Shown here in pieces: positions 38,440-48,651 of a stretch of 64,000 nt of DNA (the stretch's first letter is position 1; every line of letters begins with the position of its first letter). The notes beneath the pieces are model-generated. The model worked only from the letters and a program-made list of their open reading frames with translations, searched no databases and was not told the origin of the DNA. Location: assembly GCF_019429625.1 (NCBI RefSeq), contig NZ_JAHXRW010000013.1, positions 1 to 64,000 of the forward strand. Reading direction: 5' to 3'. The DNA comes from Celeribacter sp. PS-C1. Its GTDB lineage: Bacteria > Pseudomonadota > Alphaproteobacteria > Rhodobacterales > Rhodobacteraceae. The position numbers and the translations under genes were made by a program.

Positions 38440-40119
38440 TCAGCTCGGATCGCGCCAGCGGCTTGCGATCGGATAGCGACGATCCAGCCAGAAAGCACGC
38501 GGCGTCAGACGGGTGCCCGGCGCGGATTGGAAGCGTTTGTATTCAGAGATATAGAGCAAATGCTCGACGCGCTTGACGGTTGCCCGGTCGAACCCAGCCT
38601 CGACCAGATCGGAGACGCTTTCCTCACGGTCTACCAGACCTTCGAGGATCGCATCCAGCACCTCATAGGGCGGCAGGCTGTCGTCATCACGCTGATCGGG
38701 GCGCAACTCCGCCGAGGGCGGCTTGTCGATGATCGTGACCGGGATGACCTCGCCCTCCGGACCCTTCATCCAATCGCGATGATTGGCATTGCGCCAGCGG
38801 CATTGCTCGAAGACGCGCGTTTTGTAGAGATCCTTGATCGGATTATAACCGCCGTTCATATCGCCATAGATCGTGCAATAGCCCACGGCCATTTCGGATT
38901 TATTACCTGTTGTCAGCAACATAGAGCCGAACTTGTTTGACAGCGCCATCAGGAGCAAACCCCGCAAACGCGACTGGATGTTTTCCTCGGTGGTGTCGAA
39001 CGGAAGATCGCCAAAGATCGGCGCCAGTGTGTCGGTGATCGCATTGCGGCCTTGGGAAATCGGCACGAAGTCGTAGCGACATCCGAGACGATTAGCGATA
39101 TCCTTGGCGTCGTCCAGAGAGCCCTGGGACGTGTATTCCGACGGCAGCATCACGCAGTGAACATTCTCGGCACCCAGCGCGTCGGTGGCAATAGTGGCGA
39201 CAATCGCCGAGTCGATGCCGCCGGAGAGACCCAAAACGACCTTTTTGAATCCGGTCTTGCCAAGGTAATCGCGCAGGCTCTCGACCATGGCGCGATAATC
39301 CTGCTCCCACTCATCCGGCTGATGGGTCACTTCGCTCTCAAGCGCCACCCAGCGCCCGTCGGCTTTCTCGAAATCCACATGACGCAGCGCTTCATCAAAG
39401 GCTGGCAAAATATGCGCTGGCTTGCCGTGGCGGTTCAAGACGAAAGAGCCCCCGTCAAAGACCTGATCGTCCTGACCGCCAACCATGTTCAAATACACCA
39501 GAGGCACGTCATTCTCGATCACACGCGACACCATATGCGTGAGGCGCGTGTTGAATTTGTTGCGATAATACGGCGAGCCATTGGGCACGATCAGAATCTC
39601 CGCCCCGCTTTCAACCTGCGCCTCGGCGACGTCCTCATACCAGGCGTCTTCGCAAATCGGCGAGCCGATGCGCAGCGGGCCGATGGCATAGGGGCCTTCG
39701 ATGGGGCCGGAGGCAAAAAGGCGTTTCTCGTCGAAGACCTTGTAATTCGGCAGGTGATGTTTGCGCAGCACCTGTTTGACGCCGCCATCGGCCAAAATCC
39801 AATAGCCATTGTAGAGCGCATCACCGTAGGAATAAGGCGCGCCGACACCAATCGCAGGACCGTTGATCGTCAGTGCAGCGAGTTCCTCGGCCATGGCCAT
39901 GGCCGTGTTCACCAAAGCGGGCTTCATCACCAGATCCTGCGGCTGATAGCCGATCAGGAACAGCTCTGGAAAGACAATCATATCGGCGCCTGCCGCTTTG
40001 GCCTCGGCATATGCCGCGCGGACCTTGTCGGCATTGGCATCGATCGCGCCCACGGTCGGGTTGAGCTGGGCTAGGGTCAGGCGGAAGGTCTCGGTCATAA
40101 CAGCGGTCTCGGCACTCAT
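38440..40119 (-). CDS. nadE: glutamine-dependent NAD+ synthetase
   Basis: A 559-residue two-domain enzyme that amidates nicotinic acid adenine dinucleotide to NAD+. The N-terminal nitrilase-like glutaminase domain (about 1-270) shows FPELFLIGYQPQDL with the catalytic Glu, a Lys near LRKHHLPNYKVFDE and the Cys in GSPICEDAWYEDVA. The C-terminal synthetase has the PP-loop GLSGGIDSAIVATIA (about 300-314) and NKSEMAVGYCTIYGDMNGGY. GAGG precedes the ATG; a second ATG seven codons in is possible. Confidence 0.96.
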   Translation of the reverse strand: MSAETAVMTETFRLTLAQLNPTVGAIDANADKVRAAYAEAKAAGADMIVFPELFLIGYQPQDLVMKPALVNTAMAMAEELAALTINGPAIGVGAPYSYGDALYNGYWILADGGVKQVLRKHHLPNYKVFDEKRLFASGPIEGPYAIGPLRIGSPICEDAWYEDVAEAQVESGAEILIVPNGSPYYRNKFNTRLTHMVSRVIENDVPLVYLNMVGGQDDQVFDGGSFVLNRHGKPAHILPAFDEALRHVDFEKADGRWVALESEVTHQPDEWEQDYRAMVESLRDYLGKTGFKKVVLGLSGGIDSAIVATIATDALGAENVHCVMLPSEYTSQGSLDDAKDIANRLGCRYDFVPISQGRNAITDTLAPIFGDLPFDTTEENIQSRLRGLLLMALSNKFGSMLLTTGNKSEMAVGYCTIYGDMNGGYNPIKDLYKTRVFEQCRWRNANHRDWMKGPEGEVIPVTIIDKPPSAELRPDQRDDDSLPPYEVLDAILEGLVDREESVSDLVEAGFDRATVKRVEHLLYISEYKRFQSAPGTRLTPRAFWLDRRYPIASRWRDPS

Positions 40120-40311
40120 GTGTCCTCATCTCTTACGCCATGGTTTAGCAGAATGACGCTCAAGGGAAAGGCGCTCACGGGAAAAACATTTGAAGACCGC
40201 GGGCCTTACCCCTAGTCTGGCGCGCGAAAGGGCCCGCGGAGACAAGGGCCCGGATTAGAACAAGGTCCACCTAGGCGACCAAAGCGACACAGCGGCGGCC
40301 CAGGCAGACAC

Positions 40312-41808
40312 ATGACCTCATCGGGAATGGGACGTAAGACAGTGACACGAATGCGCATCACGCTTTTCGCGGTAACGATGATCGGGGCCATGCCTGCCCT
40401 CCCCATGGCGACGGCTGCACAGGACGCCAGACAGGTGGAAACCCGTCAGTTCGAAGAGGGCGGGATTTACGAGGGCACGTTCAAGGACGGCTTGCAGGAC
40501 GGTGTGGGCACCTACAGCCTGCCCAACGGCTATGAATATACCGGCGAATGGGTGATGGGTGAGATCAGGGGCCAGGGCCTTGCGCGGTTCACCGACGGCT
40601 CGGTCTATGAGGGCGCTTTCGAGAAGGGCAAACCGCATGGCTTTGGCAAGATCACCTATGCCGACGGCGGCACCTATGAGGGCGACTGGGTCGAGGGTGA
40701 GGCCACCGGATCGGGCGTTGCGGTCTATGCCAACGGCGTGAAATATGAGGGCGGCTTTCTGGCTGCCAAGCACCACGGACAAGGACGTCTGGAAAGCCCG
40801 ACCGGCTATATCTACGAGGGCGGCTGGGTCAACGGTGTTAAGGAAGGCCGTGGAACAATCACCTATCCCGAGGGCGCGACCTACGAGGGCGAAATGGCCC
40901 GCGACATGCGCCACGGGCAAGGCGTGTTGACCACCGACGAGGGCATGATTCTCGATTGCAACTGGGTTGAAAATCAGTGCAACGGTCAGGGCACGATCAC
41001 CCAGCCCAATGGGGATGTGTTCACCGGCGAGCTGGTTGGCGGGAAACGTCAGGGCGAAGGCAAAGTGACCTATGCCAACGGCGACGTCTACGAAGGCAGC
41101 TTTGACGACGACAAACGCGATGGCCAAGGCACGTTCACCGGCGCGGACGGTTACCTTTATGTCGGCGCTTGGACCGATGGGCGGATCGAGGGTCAGGGTC
41201 AGGTGACCTACCCGGACGGCTCCGTCTATGTCGGTGAATTCCTTGACGACCTGTCACATGGCAAGGGCAAGATCACCTATCCCAATGGCACGACCTATGA
41301 GGGCGATTGGCAATATGGCGTGATCGACGGCACGGGCGTGGCACACTATGCAGGCGGACTGACCTATGAGGGCGAGTTCAAGAACGCGCAGAACCACGGC
41401 AAAGGCAAAATGACCTACGCCGATGGCTTCGTCTACGACGGCGACTGGGTCGATGGTCAACGTCAGGGCAAAGGCAAAGCCACCTATGTCGACGGCACAG
41501 TCTATGAGGGCGATTACGTCGCGGGCAAACGGGACGGGATCGGTTCCATTGTGATGGCATCGGGGTTCACCTACACCGGCGAGTGGAAAGACGGCGAAAT
41601 TCAGGGCCGCGGCAAAGCGACTTACCCCAATGGCGACAGCTATGAGGGCATGTTTGTCGCAGGTAAATCCAACGGCCACGGCACGATCACCTATGCCGAT
41701 GGCAAAGTGGTCTCGGGCGAATGGGTCGATGGGGCCTTGGTCTCCGAGGATGCGCCTGCGGAGGACACCCCGGCAGACCCCGCGCCGGAAGCACCCGCCT
41801 CCGAATAA
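40312..41808 (+). CDS. exported MORN-repeat protein (about 19 repeats)
   Basis: A 498-residue protein. Residues 1-42 contain a basic start and hydrophobic segment consistent with a signal peptide (cut near TAA/QDARQ). About 19 MORN repeats of 23 residues then follow (YEGxWxxGxxxGxGxxxYxxG), filling residues about 50-475, and a short Pro/Ala/Glu-rich tail closes the protein. Repeat 8 is unusual (LDCNWVENQCNGQG), with two cysteines and no YEG. MORN arrays fold as long beta-hairpin strips that bind lipids or proteins. In a periplasmic setting it may scaffold the envelope. Function is unknown. Confidence 0.9.
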   Translation: MTSSGMGRKTVTRMRITLFAVTMIGAMPALPMATAAQDARQVETRQFEEGGIYEGTFKDGLQDGVGTYSLPNGYEYTGEWVMGEIRGQGLARFTDGSVYEGAFEKGKPHGFGKITYADGGTYEGDWVEGEATGSGVAVYANGVKYEGGFLAAKHHGQGRLESPTGYIYEGGWVNGVKEGRGTITYPEGATYEGEMARDMRHGQGVLTTDEGMILDCNWVENQCNGQGTITQPNGDVFTGELVGGKRQGEGKVTYANGDVYEGSFDDDKRDGQGTFTGADGYLYVGAWTDGRIEGQGQVTYPDGSVYVGEFLDDLSHGKGKITYPNGTTYEGDWQYGVIDGTGVAHYAGGLTYEGEFKNAQNHGKGKMTYADGFVYDGDWVDGQRQGKGKATYVDGTVYEGDYVAGKRDGIGSIVMASGFTYTGEWKDGEIQGRGKATYPNGDSYEGMFVAGKSNGHGTITYADGKVVSGEWVDGALVSEDAPAEDTPADPAPEAPASE

Positions 41809-41811
41809 ACG

Positions 41812-43338
41812 CTAAACAGTTTCCCCATTCGAGAGGCGGTCCAGAAATGCGGCCGCCTCTTTTCGTATCGTTTGGCGTTTGTCCTCATCCATCCGATCCC
41901 AAGTCCGATACATCTGCCCCATACGCGGATTGCCTTTGAACCGCTCACGGTGGCGGTCGAGGAAATGCCAATACAAGAGGTTGAATGGACAGGCCCCCTC
42001 CCCCGTCTTCTTCGTCACCGCATAGGCGCAGTCACCACAATAATCCGACATCTTGTGGATGTAATTGCCCGAGGAAATATAGGGTTTGGACGCGATCACC
42101 CCGCCATCGGCAAATTGGCTCATCCCCACCGTATTGGGCGCTTCGACCCACTCGAAGGCGTCGATGTAAACCGCCAGATACCACTCATGCACCTCCTTCG
42201 GATTGACCCCGGCCAAAAGCGCGAAGTTGCCGGTGACCATGAGGCGCTGAATGTGGTGGGCATAGGCGTCTTCGCGGGTCTGGGCGACCGCGTGCGACAG
42301 GCAATTCATCCTGGTCTCAGCGCCCCAGTAGAGCGCAGGAAGGCCACGTTGATGATTGAGTTTGTTCTGGTGCGGATAGTCGGGGCCTTTGAGAAAATAG
42401 AGCCCACGGACATATTCGCGCCAGCCGAGGATTTGCCGGATGAAGCCTTCGGCGGAGTTGATCGGCACTTTGCCATCGCGGTAGCGTTGCTCGACCGCGC
42501 GGCAGAGTTCTAAAGGGTCCAAGAGGCCGATGTTGAGATAGGCTGACAAAAGCGAGTGATGCAGCACGCGGTCATTCGAGAGCATCGCATCCTGATAGGT
42601 GCCGAAGTCCTGCAAATGATGATCAAGGAAATGCTGCTGCGCACATTCGGCGTCCTTGCGCGTCACCGCATAAGAGAACGGGCGCAGCTCTCCGAAGTTC
42701 TCACCAAACTTCGCCTCGACCAGATCGAGGACCTTGCGGGTGATCTCGTCCGGCTTGAACGTCAGAGGCTTGATCCGGAACAGGTCGTCAGACGCGGGTT
42801 TGCGATTGTCGTGGTCGAAGTTCCATTGCCCACCAGAGGGCGCGTCGCCGTCCATCAGAAGCCCGGTTTTGCGCCGCATTTCACGGTAAAAATATTCCAT
42901 CCGAAGCGCCTTGCGCCCTTCAGCCCAATCGGCGAACTCCTGTTCCGTCGCGATGAACCGCGTATCGGGCAATTGCCGCACAGGTATCGCGCTTTCCTCG
43001 GCCTCTAAGCGCAATCGCCATTCCCCGGCCTCTGTCATGACAATCTCATCCGCGCCGTGGCCTTGCGCCCGACGTCGTGCTTCGCCCAAAAGCGACTGCG
43101 TATTGTCCTCATCGTCGAGCTTTGTGTAGGCCACCTGCCAGCCCGCGGCGCGCAGCTCTTCGGCGAAATGGCGCATGGCGGCAAAGATCAGCGCGATCTT
43201 TTTCGGGTGATGCGCGACGTAATCGGTCTCTGCGGCGACCTCCGCCATGACGACCAGATCGCGCGCCTTATCGCCTTCTTTGAGCGACGACATCTCAGAA
43301 GAAAGCTGATCGCCGAGGATCAGGATGACACGGCTCAC
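41812..43338 (-). CDS. iron-sulfur cryptochrome/photolyase (PhrB-like)
   Basis: A 508-residue protein of the prokaryotic cryptochrome/(6-4) photolyase family carrying a 4Fe-4S cluster. It starts MSRVILILGDQLSSEMSSLK. The conserved C-terminal core holds QFADGGVIASKPYISSGNYIHKMS and three cluster cysteines in YCGDCAYAVTKKTGEGACPFN, with a fourth upstream (TRMNCLSHAV). It repairs (6-4) photoproducts with light and FAD. It overlaps the upstream SDR gene by four bases (ATGA), so both come from one mRNA. Confidence 0.93.
   Translation of the reverse strand: MSRVILILGDQLSSEMSSLKEGDKARDLVVMAEVAAETDYVAHHPKKIALIFAAMRHFAEELRAAGWQVAYTKLDDEDNTQSLLGEARRRAQGHGADEIVMTEAGEWRLRLEAEESAIPVRQLPDTRFIATEQEFADWAEGRKALRMEYFYREMRRKTGLLMDGDAPSGGQWNFDHDNRKPASDDLFRIKPLTFKPDEITRKVLDLVEAKFGENFGELRPFSYAVTRKDAECAQQHFLDHHLQDFGTYQDAMLSNDRVLHHSLLSAYLNIGLLDPLELCRAVEQRYRDGKVPINSAEGFIRQILGWREYVRGLYFLKGPDYPHQNKLNHQRGLPALYWGAETRMNCLSHAVAQTREDAYAHHIQRLMVTGNFALLAGVNPKEVHEWYLAVYIDAFEWVEAPNTVGMSQFADGGVIASKPYISSGNYIHKMSDYCGDCAYAVTKKTGEGACPFNLLYWHFLDRHRERFKGNPRMGQMYRTWDRMDEDKRQTIRKEAAAFLDRLSNGETV
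41832..41863 (+). terminator. terminator of the MORN gene inside the end of the photolyase gene
   Basis: The 8-bp stem AGAGGCGG with CCGCCTCT and a following T run (plus strand) lie 24 bases after the MORN stop. The hairpin is within the antisense coding end of the convergent photolyase gene. Confidence 0.7.
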
Positions 43339-43991
43339 CAGGGCACCTCCTGCCCTTTCCAGTCGAAAAACCGCCCCGTGTCTTGCGGCTCCCGCGCCGC
43401 CATGACGTCGATCAGATGACCGGCGGCTCCCTCCGGGCTCAACTTGTCACGGCTGTAGCCTTCGGTGAATTTGGTGGCCACCGTGCCGGGGTGATAGGCG
43501 ATGAGGCAGGCCTGTTTGTGACCGCGCGCGATCTCGATAGCCGCCGTGCGGGTCAATTGATTGGCCGCCGCCTTCGCCGCGCGGTAGCTGTACCAGCCAC
43601 CCAAGTGATTGTCGCCGATGGAGCCCACACGCGCGGTCAGAACGGCCACCACCGAGGGCGCATCTTTCGGCAAGAGCCGGGGCAATTCGCGCAGGATCAA
43701 AGCCGGGCCGATGGCATTGGTCGCGAATTGATCGCGCAGCGCCTCGGCGCTCAGCGCCCGCAAGGATTTCTCCGGCGGCGCCCCTGCCCCTTCGAGTTTC
43801 CCGGTGGCAATCACAACGCGCTCGAACGGACCTTCGAGGGCTCCAAGATGCGCCGCCACGCTGTCGGGATCGGTGACGTCCAGCCCGTCTTCGCGCCGCG
43901 ACAGGCCGGTGACCGCCATCCCCTGGTCCGTGAAACTATGACAGACTGCCGCGCCGATCCCGCCTGAGGCGCCTATGACCAATGCTTTCAT
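43335..43991 (-). CDS. short-chain dehydrogenase/reductase
   Basis: A 218-residue SDR. The nucleotide motif is ALVIGASGGIGAAVCHSF (about 3-20). The active-site pair lies in GGWYSYRAAKAAANQL (YxxxK, about 138-153). The C-terminal GTVATKFTEGYSRDKLSPEGAAGHL is like that of C-factor/CsgA-type SDRs. It is translationally coupled to the photolyase gene downstream. Substrate is unknown. Confidence 0.88.
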   Translation of the reverse strand: MKALVIGASGGIGAAVCHSFTDQGMAVTGLSRREDGLDVTDPDSVAAHLGALEGPFERVVIATGKLEGAGAPPEKSLRALSAEALRDQFATNAIGPALILRELPRLLPKDAPSVVAVLTARVGSIGDNHLGGWYSYRAAKAAANQLTRTAAIEIARGHKQACLIAYHPGTVATKFTEGYSRDKLSPEGAAGHLIDVMAAREPQDTGRFFDWKGQEVPW

Positions 43992-44100
43992 ATCTCTATC
44001 CTCTCAGAGACATTACGCCGCTCTGCCGAATATGGTTCAAAATCAGACTTTTGGATTTTTGGGGTTTTCAAGCCGCCCGCGCGGAGTATATTCCGACCCC

Positions 44101-44199
44101 ATGACGAGCACGACACATATCGCGGCATGCCATTCTGCCTTGCCCCCGCACTCCGGTGCGGCGCTTCGTCGTGGCCTCCTCCTTCTTAGCTGCCTCTGA
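44101..44199 (+). CDS. leuA leader peptide (Leu-rich)
   Basis: A 32-residue frame starts at the ATG behind GGAG and ends GLLLLSCL-stop, with five leucine codons (CTC CTC CTT CTT ... CTC) among the last seven sense codons. It lies 78 bases upstream of leuA and ends exactly at the start of a hairpin. This is the layout of a leucine attenuation leader, in which ribosome stalling at Leu codons during leucine shortage changes the RNA fold. A longer in-frame start at 43975 overlaps the SDR gene start and is not needed. Confidence 0.85.
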   Translation: MTSTTHIAACHSALPPHSGAALRRGLLLLSCL

Positions 44200-44226
44200 G
44201 CGTGCCGACGGCGCGATGCTCAGAGG
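44193..44226 (+). promoter_or_regulatory. attenuator-type hairpin of leuA
   Basis: A perfect 9-bp stem (CCTCTGAGC with GCTCAGAGG) starts inside the last Leu codon of the leader peptide. An alternative pairing of GGCGC (44210-44214) with GCGCC (44236-44240) excludes its 3' arm. No T run follows, so the switch might affect translation or an alternative terminator rather than classic termination. Confidence 0.65.
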
Positions 44227-44277
44227 TGACCGCATGCGCCGGAGAGAAACGCTAAGGACTAAAAGAGAGATTTCAAA

Positions 44278-45855
44278 ATGACCGAGACAACCAAGCAGGA
44301 CCGCGTCCTGATTTTCGACACGACCCTGCGCGACGGCGAACAATCCCCCGGCGCAACCATGAGCCACAATGAGAAGCTCGAGATTGCCGCCATGCTCGAC
44401 GAGATGGGCGTGGACATCATCGAGGCGGGTTTTCCGATTGCCTCCGAGGGCGATTTCGAAGCGGTCACCGACATCGCGAAAAACTCCAAGAACTCGGTGA
44501 TCTGTGGCTTGGCGCGCGCCAGCCTACGCGACATCGACCGCTGCATGGAAGCCGTGCGCCACGCGGCCCGTCCCCGCATTCACACCTTTATCGGCACCTC
44601 GCCCCTGCACCGCGACATCACGGCGCTGACGATGGACGAGATGGCGGACAAGATCCACGAGACCGTGACCCACGCCCGCAACCTGACGGACAACGTGCAA
44701 TGGTCGCCGATGGATGCGATCCGCACCGAGCACGATTATCTCTGCCGCGTCGTTGAGATTGCGATCAAGGCGGGTGCGACCACCATCAACATCCCCGACA
44801 CAGTGGGCTACACCACGCCGCGCGAAAGCGCCGACATCATCCGTATGCTGTTGGAGCGCGTGCCGGGTGCTGACGAGATCATCTTTGCAACCCACTGTCA
44901 CAACGATCTGGGCATGGCGACCGCCAACTCGCTGGCCGCCGTCGAAGCAGGCGCACGTCAGATCGAATGCACAATCAACGGTCTGGGCGAACGCGCGGGC
45001 AACACCGCACTCGAAGAGGTCGTCATGGCGCTCAAGGTGCGCAACGATGTGATGCCCTTCACCACCGGCATCGACACGACGAAGATCATGAACATCTCGC
45101 GTCGCGTGTCGCAGGTCTCCGGTTTCCCGGTGCAGCCGAACAAGGCCATCGTCGGCAAAAACGCCTTTGCTCATGAGTCCGGCATCCACCAGGATGGCAT
45201 GCTGAAGAACAAGGAAACCTTCGAAATCATGCGCCCGCAGGACGTAGGTCTCTCGGGCACCTCCCTGCCCTTGGGCAAACACTCCGGCCGCGCCGCACTG
45301 CGCGCCAAGCTCGAAGAACTGGGCTACACGCTGGGCGACAACCAGCTCAAAGACCTGTTCGTCAGCTTCAAAGAGTTGGCGGATCGCAAGAAGGAAGTGC
45401 TGGATGATGACATCGTCGCGCTGATGCAGGCCACAGGTGCCGACAGCCAGAACGAGGTCATCAAGATCAAGCATCTGCGCGTGATCTGTGGGTCTGAGGC
45501 GCCGCAAACCGCCGACATCATCCTTGAAATCAATGGCGTCGAAAGCCATTGCACAGTTGAGGGCGACGGTCCGGTGGACGCGACCTTCAAAGCGATCAAA
45601 ACCCTCTACCCGACTCAGGCGCGCTTGCAGCTCTATCAGGTGCAGGCCGTGACCGAAGGCACCGACGCGCAGGCGACCGTTATGGTGCGGATGGAAGAGG
45701 ACGGTTTGATCTCCACCGGGCAAAGCTCACACACGGATACGGTGTTTGCCTCTGCCAAGGCCTATGTCAACGCACTGAACCGCCTGATCGTGCGCCGCGG
45801 CAAAACCGCACCGAACGCGGATGTGCGCGAGATCAAATACACTGACGCCAGCTGA
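44278..45855 (+). CDS. leuA: 2-isopropylmalate synthase
   Basis: A 525-residue enzyme condensing acetyl-CoA with 2-ketoisovalerate, the first step of leucine synthesis. The catalytic TIM barrel shows LIFDTTLRDGEQSPGATM (about 11-28) and the metal site HCHNDLGMATANSLAAVEAGA (about 206-226). The C-terminal regulatory domain (about 395-525) is the usual leucine feedback site. The gene is under the Leu-rich leader peptide and is followed by a strong terminator, so it is monocistronic. Confidence 0.97.
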   Translation: MTETTKQDRVLIFDTTLRDGEQSPGATMSHNEKLEIAAMLDEMGVDIIEAGFPIASEGDFEAVTDIAKNSKNSVICGLARASLRDIDRCMEAVRHAARPRIHTFIGTSPLHRDITALTMDEMADKIHETVTHARNLTDNVQWSPMDAIRTEHDYLCRVVEIAIKAGATTINIPDTVGYTTPRESADIIRMLLERVPGADEIIFATHCHNDLGMATANSLAAVEAGARQIECTINGLGERAGNTALEEVVMALKVRNDVMPFTTGIDTTKIMNISRRVSQVSGFPVQPNKAIVGKNAFAHESGIHQDGMLKNKETFEIMRPQDVGLSGTSLPLGKHSGRAALRAKLEELGYTLGDNQLKDLFVSFKELADRKKEVLDDDIVALMQATGADSQNEVIKIKHLRVICGSEAPQTADIILEINGVESHCTVEGDGPVDATFKAIKTLYPTQARLQLYQVQAVTEGTDAQATVMVRMEEDGLISTGQSSHTDTVFASAKAYVNALNRLIVRRGKTAPNADVREIKYTDAS

Positions 45856-45885
45856 TCAAAGGCGGCATTCCGTTGCATGACTGTC

Positions 45886-45911
45886 AAAAGGCGCCCACCG
45901 GGCGCCTTTTT
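45886..45911 (+). terminator. rho-independent terminator of leuA
   Basis: AAAAGGCGCCC and GGGCGCCTTTTT flank a three-base loop, with a T run on the plus strand, 30 bases after the leuA stop. Confidence 0.92.
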
Positions 45912-45916
45912 CGTGA

Positions 45917-47116
<1,200 letters not shown>

Positions 47117-47189
47117 GGACCTGCGCCTTTCGGGCGCATCCCCAGTAAAATGTCTGGCGGGATGTCCGGCGCGCGGACCCGGAGGATAG

Positions 47190-48119
47190 ATGGCCAGAAA
47201 CAAGGGCAATTCGGAAACCTATGTCCGCCCGATCCGGCGTTTGCTGATCGGGATCATGCTCTTGTGCTTTCTCGGTCTCTTTATCCTCTGGCGCATCGAC
47301 AGCCCACGGGTCGAACGGCTCCGTGCGGGCTTGGTCGACAAGGTGGTGCCTTCGTTTGAATGGGCCTTAATTCCGGTCACCAAAACCATCGGAATGATCG
47401 AGAATTTCCAAAGCTATCAAAGGCTTTACGATCAAAACCAGGAGCTGCGCAACGAGCTGCGCCAGATGCAGGCCTGGAAAGAAGCCGCGCTTCAGCTGGA
47501 ACAGAAAAACGCCAAACTTCTGGATTTGAATAAGGTGCGGATCGACCCGCGCTACACCTATGTGACCGGCGTTGTGATGGCCGACAGCGGCTCTCCGTTT
47601 CGCCAATCCGTACTGTTGAACGTCGGCGCGCGTGACGGGATCATGGACGGCTGGGCCACGATGGACGGGATCGGCCTCGTTGGGCGTATCTCTGGTGTCG
47701 GACAGAACACCGCGCGGGTGATTCTCTTGACCGATAGCAACTCCCGCCTGCCGGTGACGATCCAGCCTTCAGGCCAGCGCGCCATCCTTTCGGGTGACAA
47801 CTCCATCCGCCCCTCGCTCGATTTCATCGAGACACCCGAACTGGTCCGTCCCGGCGACCGGGTGATTTCCTCTGGCGATGGCGGGGTGTTTCCGCCGGGC
47901 ATTCTGATCGGTCAAGTCGCCAAAGGCCCGGACCGGCGTCTGCGCGTCATTTTGGCCGCGGATTACGAACGCATGGACTACCTGCGCGTCTTGCGCACCC
48001 ATGAGAGCGAACGCATCACGGACCCCGGCGCGCTGATCCTCCCGGAGCGGGATAGTCCGCTGCCTGACGCCGAGACGGTCGACGACGCAGAGCAAAGCGC
48101 GGAGGCCGAGAATGGTTGA
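47190..48119 (+). CDS. mreC: rod shape-determining protein MreC
   Basis: A 309-residue bitopic membrane protein. There is one membrane segment (about 18-36, LLIGIMLLCFLGLFILW), a periplasmic coiled coil (about 75-115, QNQELRNELRQMQAWKEAALQ), then beta domains with GARDGIMDGWATMDGIGLVGRIS and PPGILIGQV. It links the MreB filament to PBP2 and RodA. The end overlaps mreD by eight bases. Confidence 0.94.
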   Translation: MARNKGNSETYVRPIRRLLIGIMLLCFLGLFILWRIDSPRVERLRAGLVDKVVPSFEWALIPVTKTIGMIENFQSYQRLYDQNQELRNELRQMQAWKEAALQLEQKNAKLLDLNKVRIDPRYTYVTGVVMADSGSPFRQSVLLNVGARDGIMDGWATMDGIGLVGRISGVGQNTARVILLTDSNSRLPVTIQPSGQRAILSGDNSIRPSLDFIETPELVRPGDRVISSGDGGVFPPGILIGQVAKGPDRRLRVILAADYERMDYLRVLRTHESERITDPGALILPERDSPLPDAETVDDAEQSAEAENG

Positions 48120-48651
48120 TCCCCGCACGGTGCGCACCTGGTCTTTCCGCGGTGTTTTCCTTGGGATCACCGCTCTAGCGACGTTTTTCTACCTCTTGCC
48201 CTTGCAAGTCGGCTCCGGTCGCTGGCCGGGCCCGGATCTGATCCTCGCCTTTGCCTTTGCCTGGGTCCTCAGACGCCCCGACTATGTGCCGGTGTTTCTA
48301 TTGGCCCCTGTGCTGCTTTTGGCCGATTTCATCTTTCTGCGCCCGCCGGGCCTATGGGCCGCGCTCAGCATCATGGGCCTCGAATTCCTGCGCAGCCGCG
48401 AACCGACCTCGCGCGATCTGCCCTTTGCCATCGAATGGGCGATGGTGGCCGGTGTTATGCTGGCGATGGCGGTGACCTATCGCCTCAGCCTCGCGATTTT
48501 CATGGTGGATCAAACCTCTCTGGGGCTGGCCATTTTGGGACAAATTTCGACCATCTTGAGTTATCCTATCGTTATTGCCATTTCCCATTACGGACTTGGC
48601 ATCGCCAAGATCACGCCGTCTGAGGCCGATGAGATGAGGTATGTGCGATGA
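48112..48651 (+). CDS. mreD: rod shape-determining protein MreD
   Basis: A 179-residue integral membrane protein with about five hydrophobic segments and the MreD-type stretch WPGPDLILAFAFAWVLRRPDY (about 43-63). Position between mreC and the PBP2 gene, with overlaps on both sides (8 and 4 bases), fixes its identity. It is a component of the elongasome. Confidence 0.92.
   Translation: MVDPRTVRTWSFRGVFLGITALATFFYLLPLQVGSGRWPGPDLILAFAFAWVLRRPDYVPVFLLAPVLLLADFIFLRPPGLWAALSIMGLEFLRSREPTSRDLPFAIEWAMVAGVMLAMAVTYRLSLAIFMVDQTSLGLAILGQISTILSYPIVIAISHYGLGIAKITPSEADEMRYVR

Noticed and set aside
40312-41808. Tandem 69-base repeats that could be taken for a CRISPR-like or satellite array
   Set aside because: They encode in-frame MORN repeats; DNA copies are diverged and there are no unique spacers.
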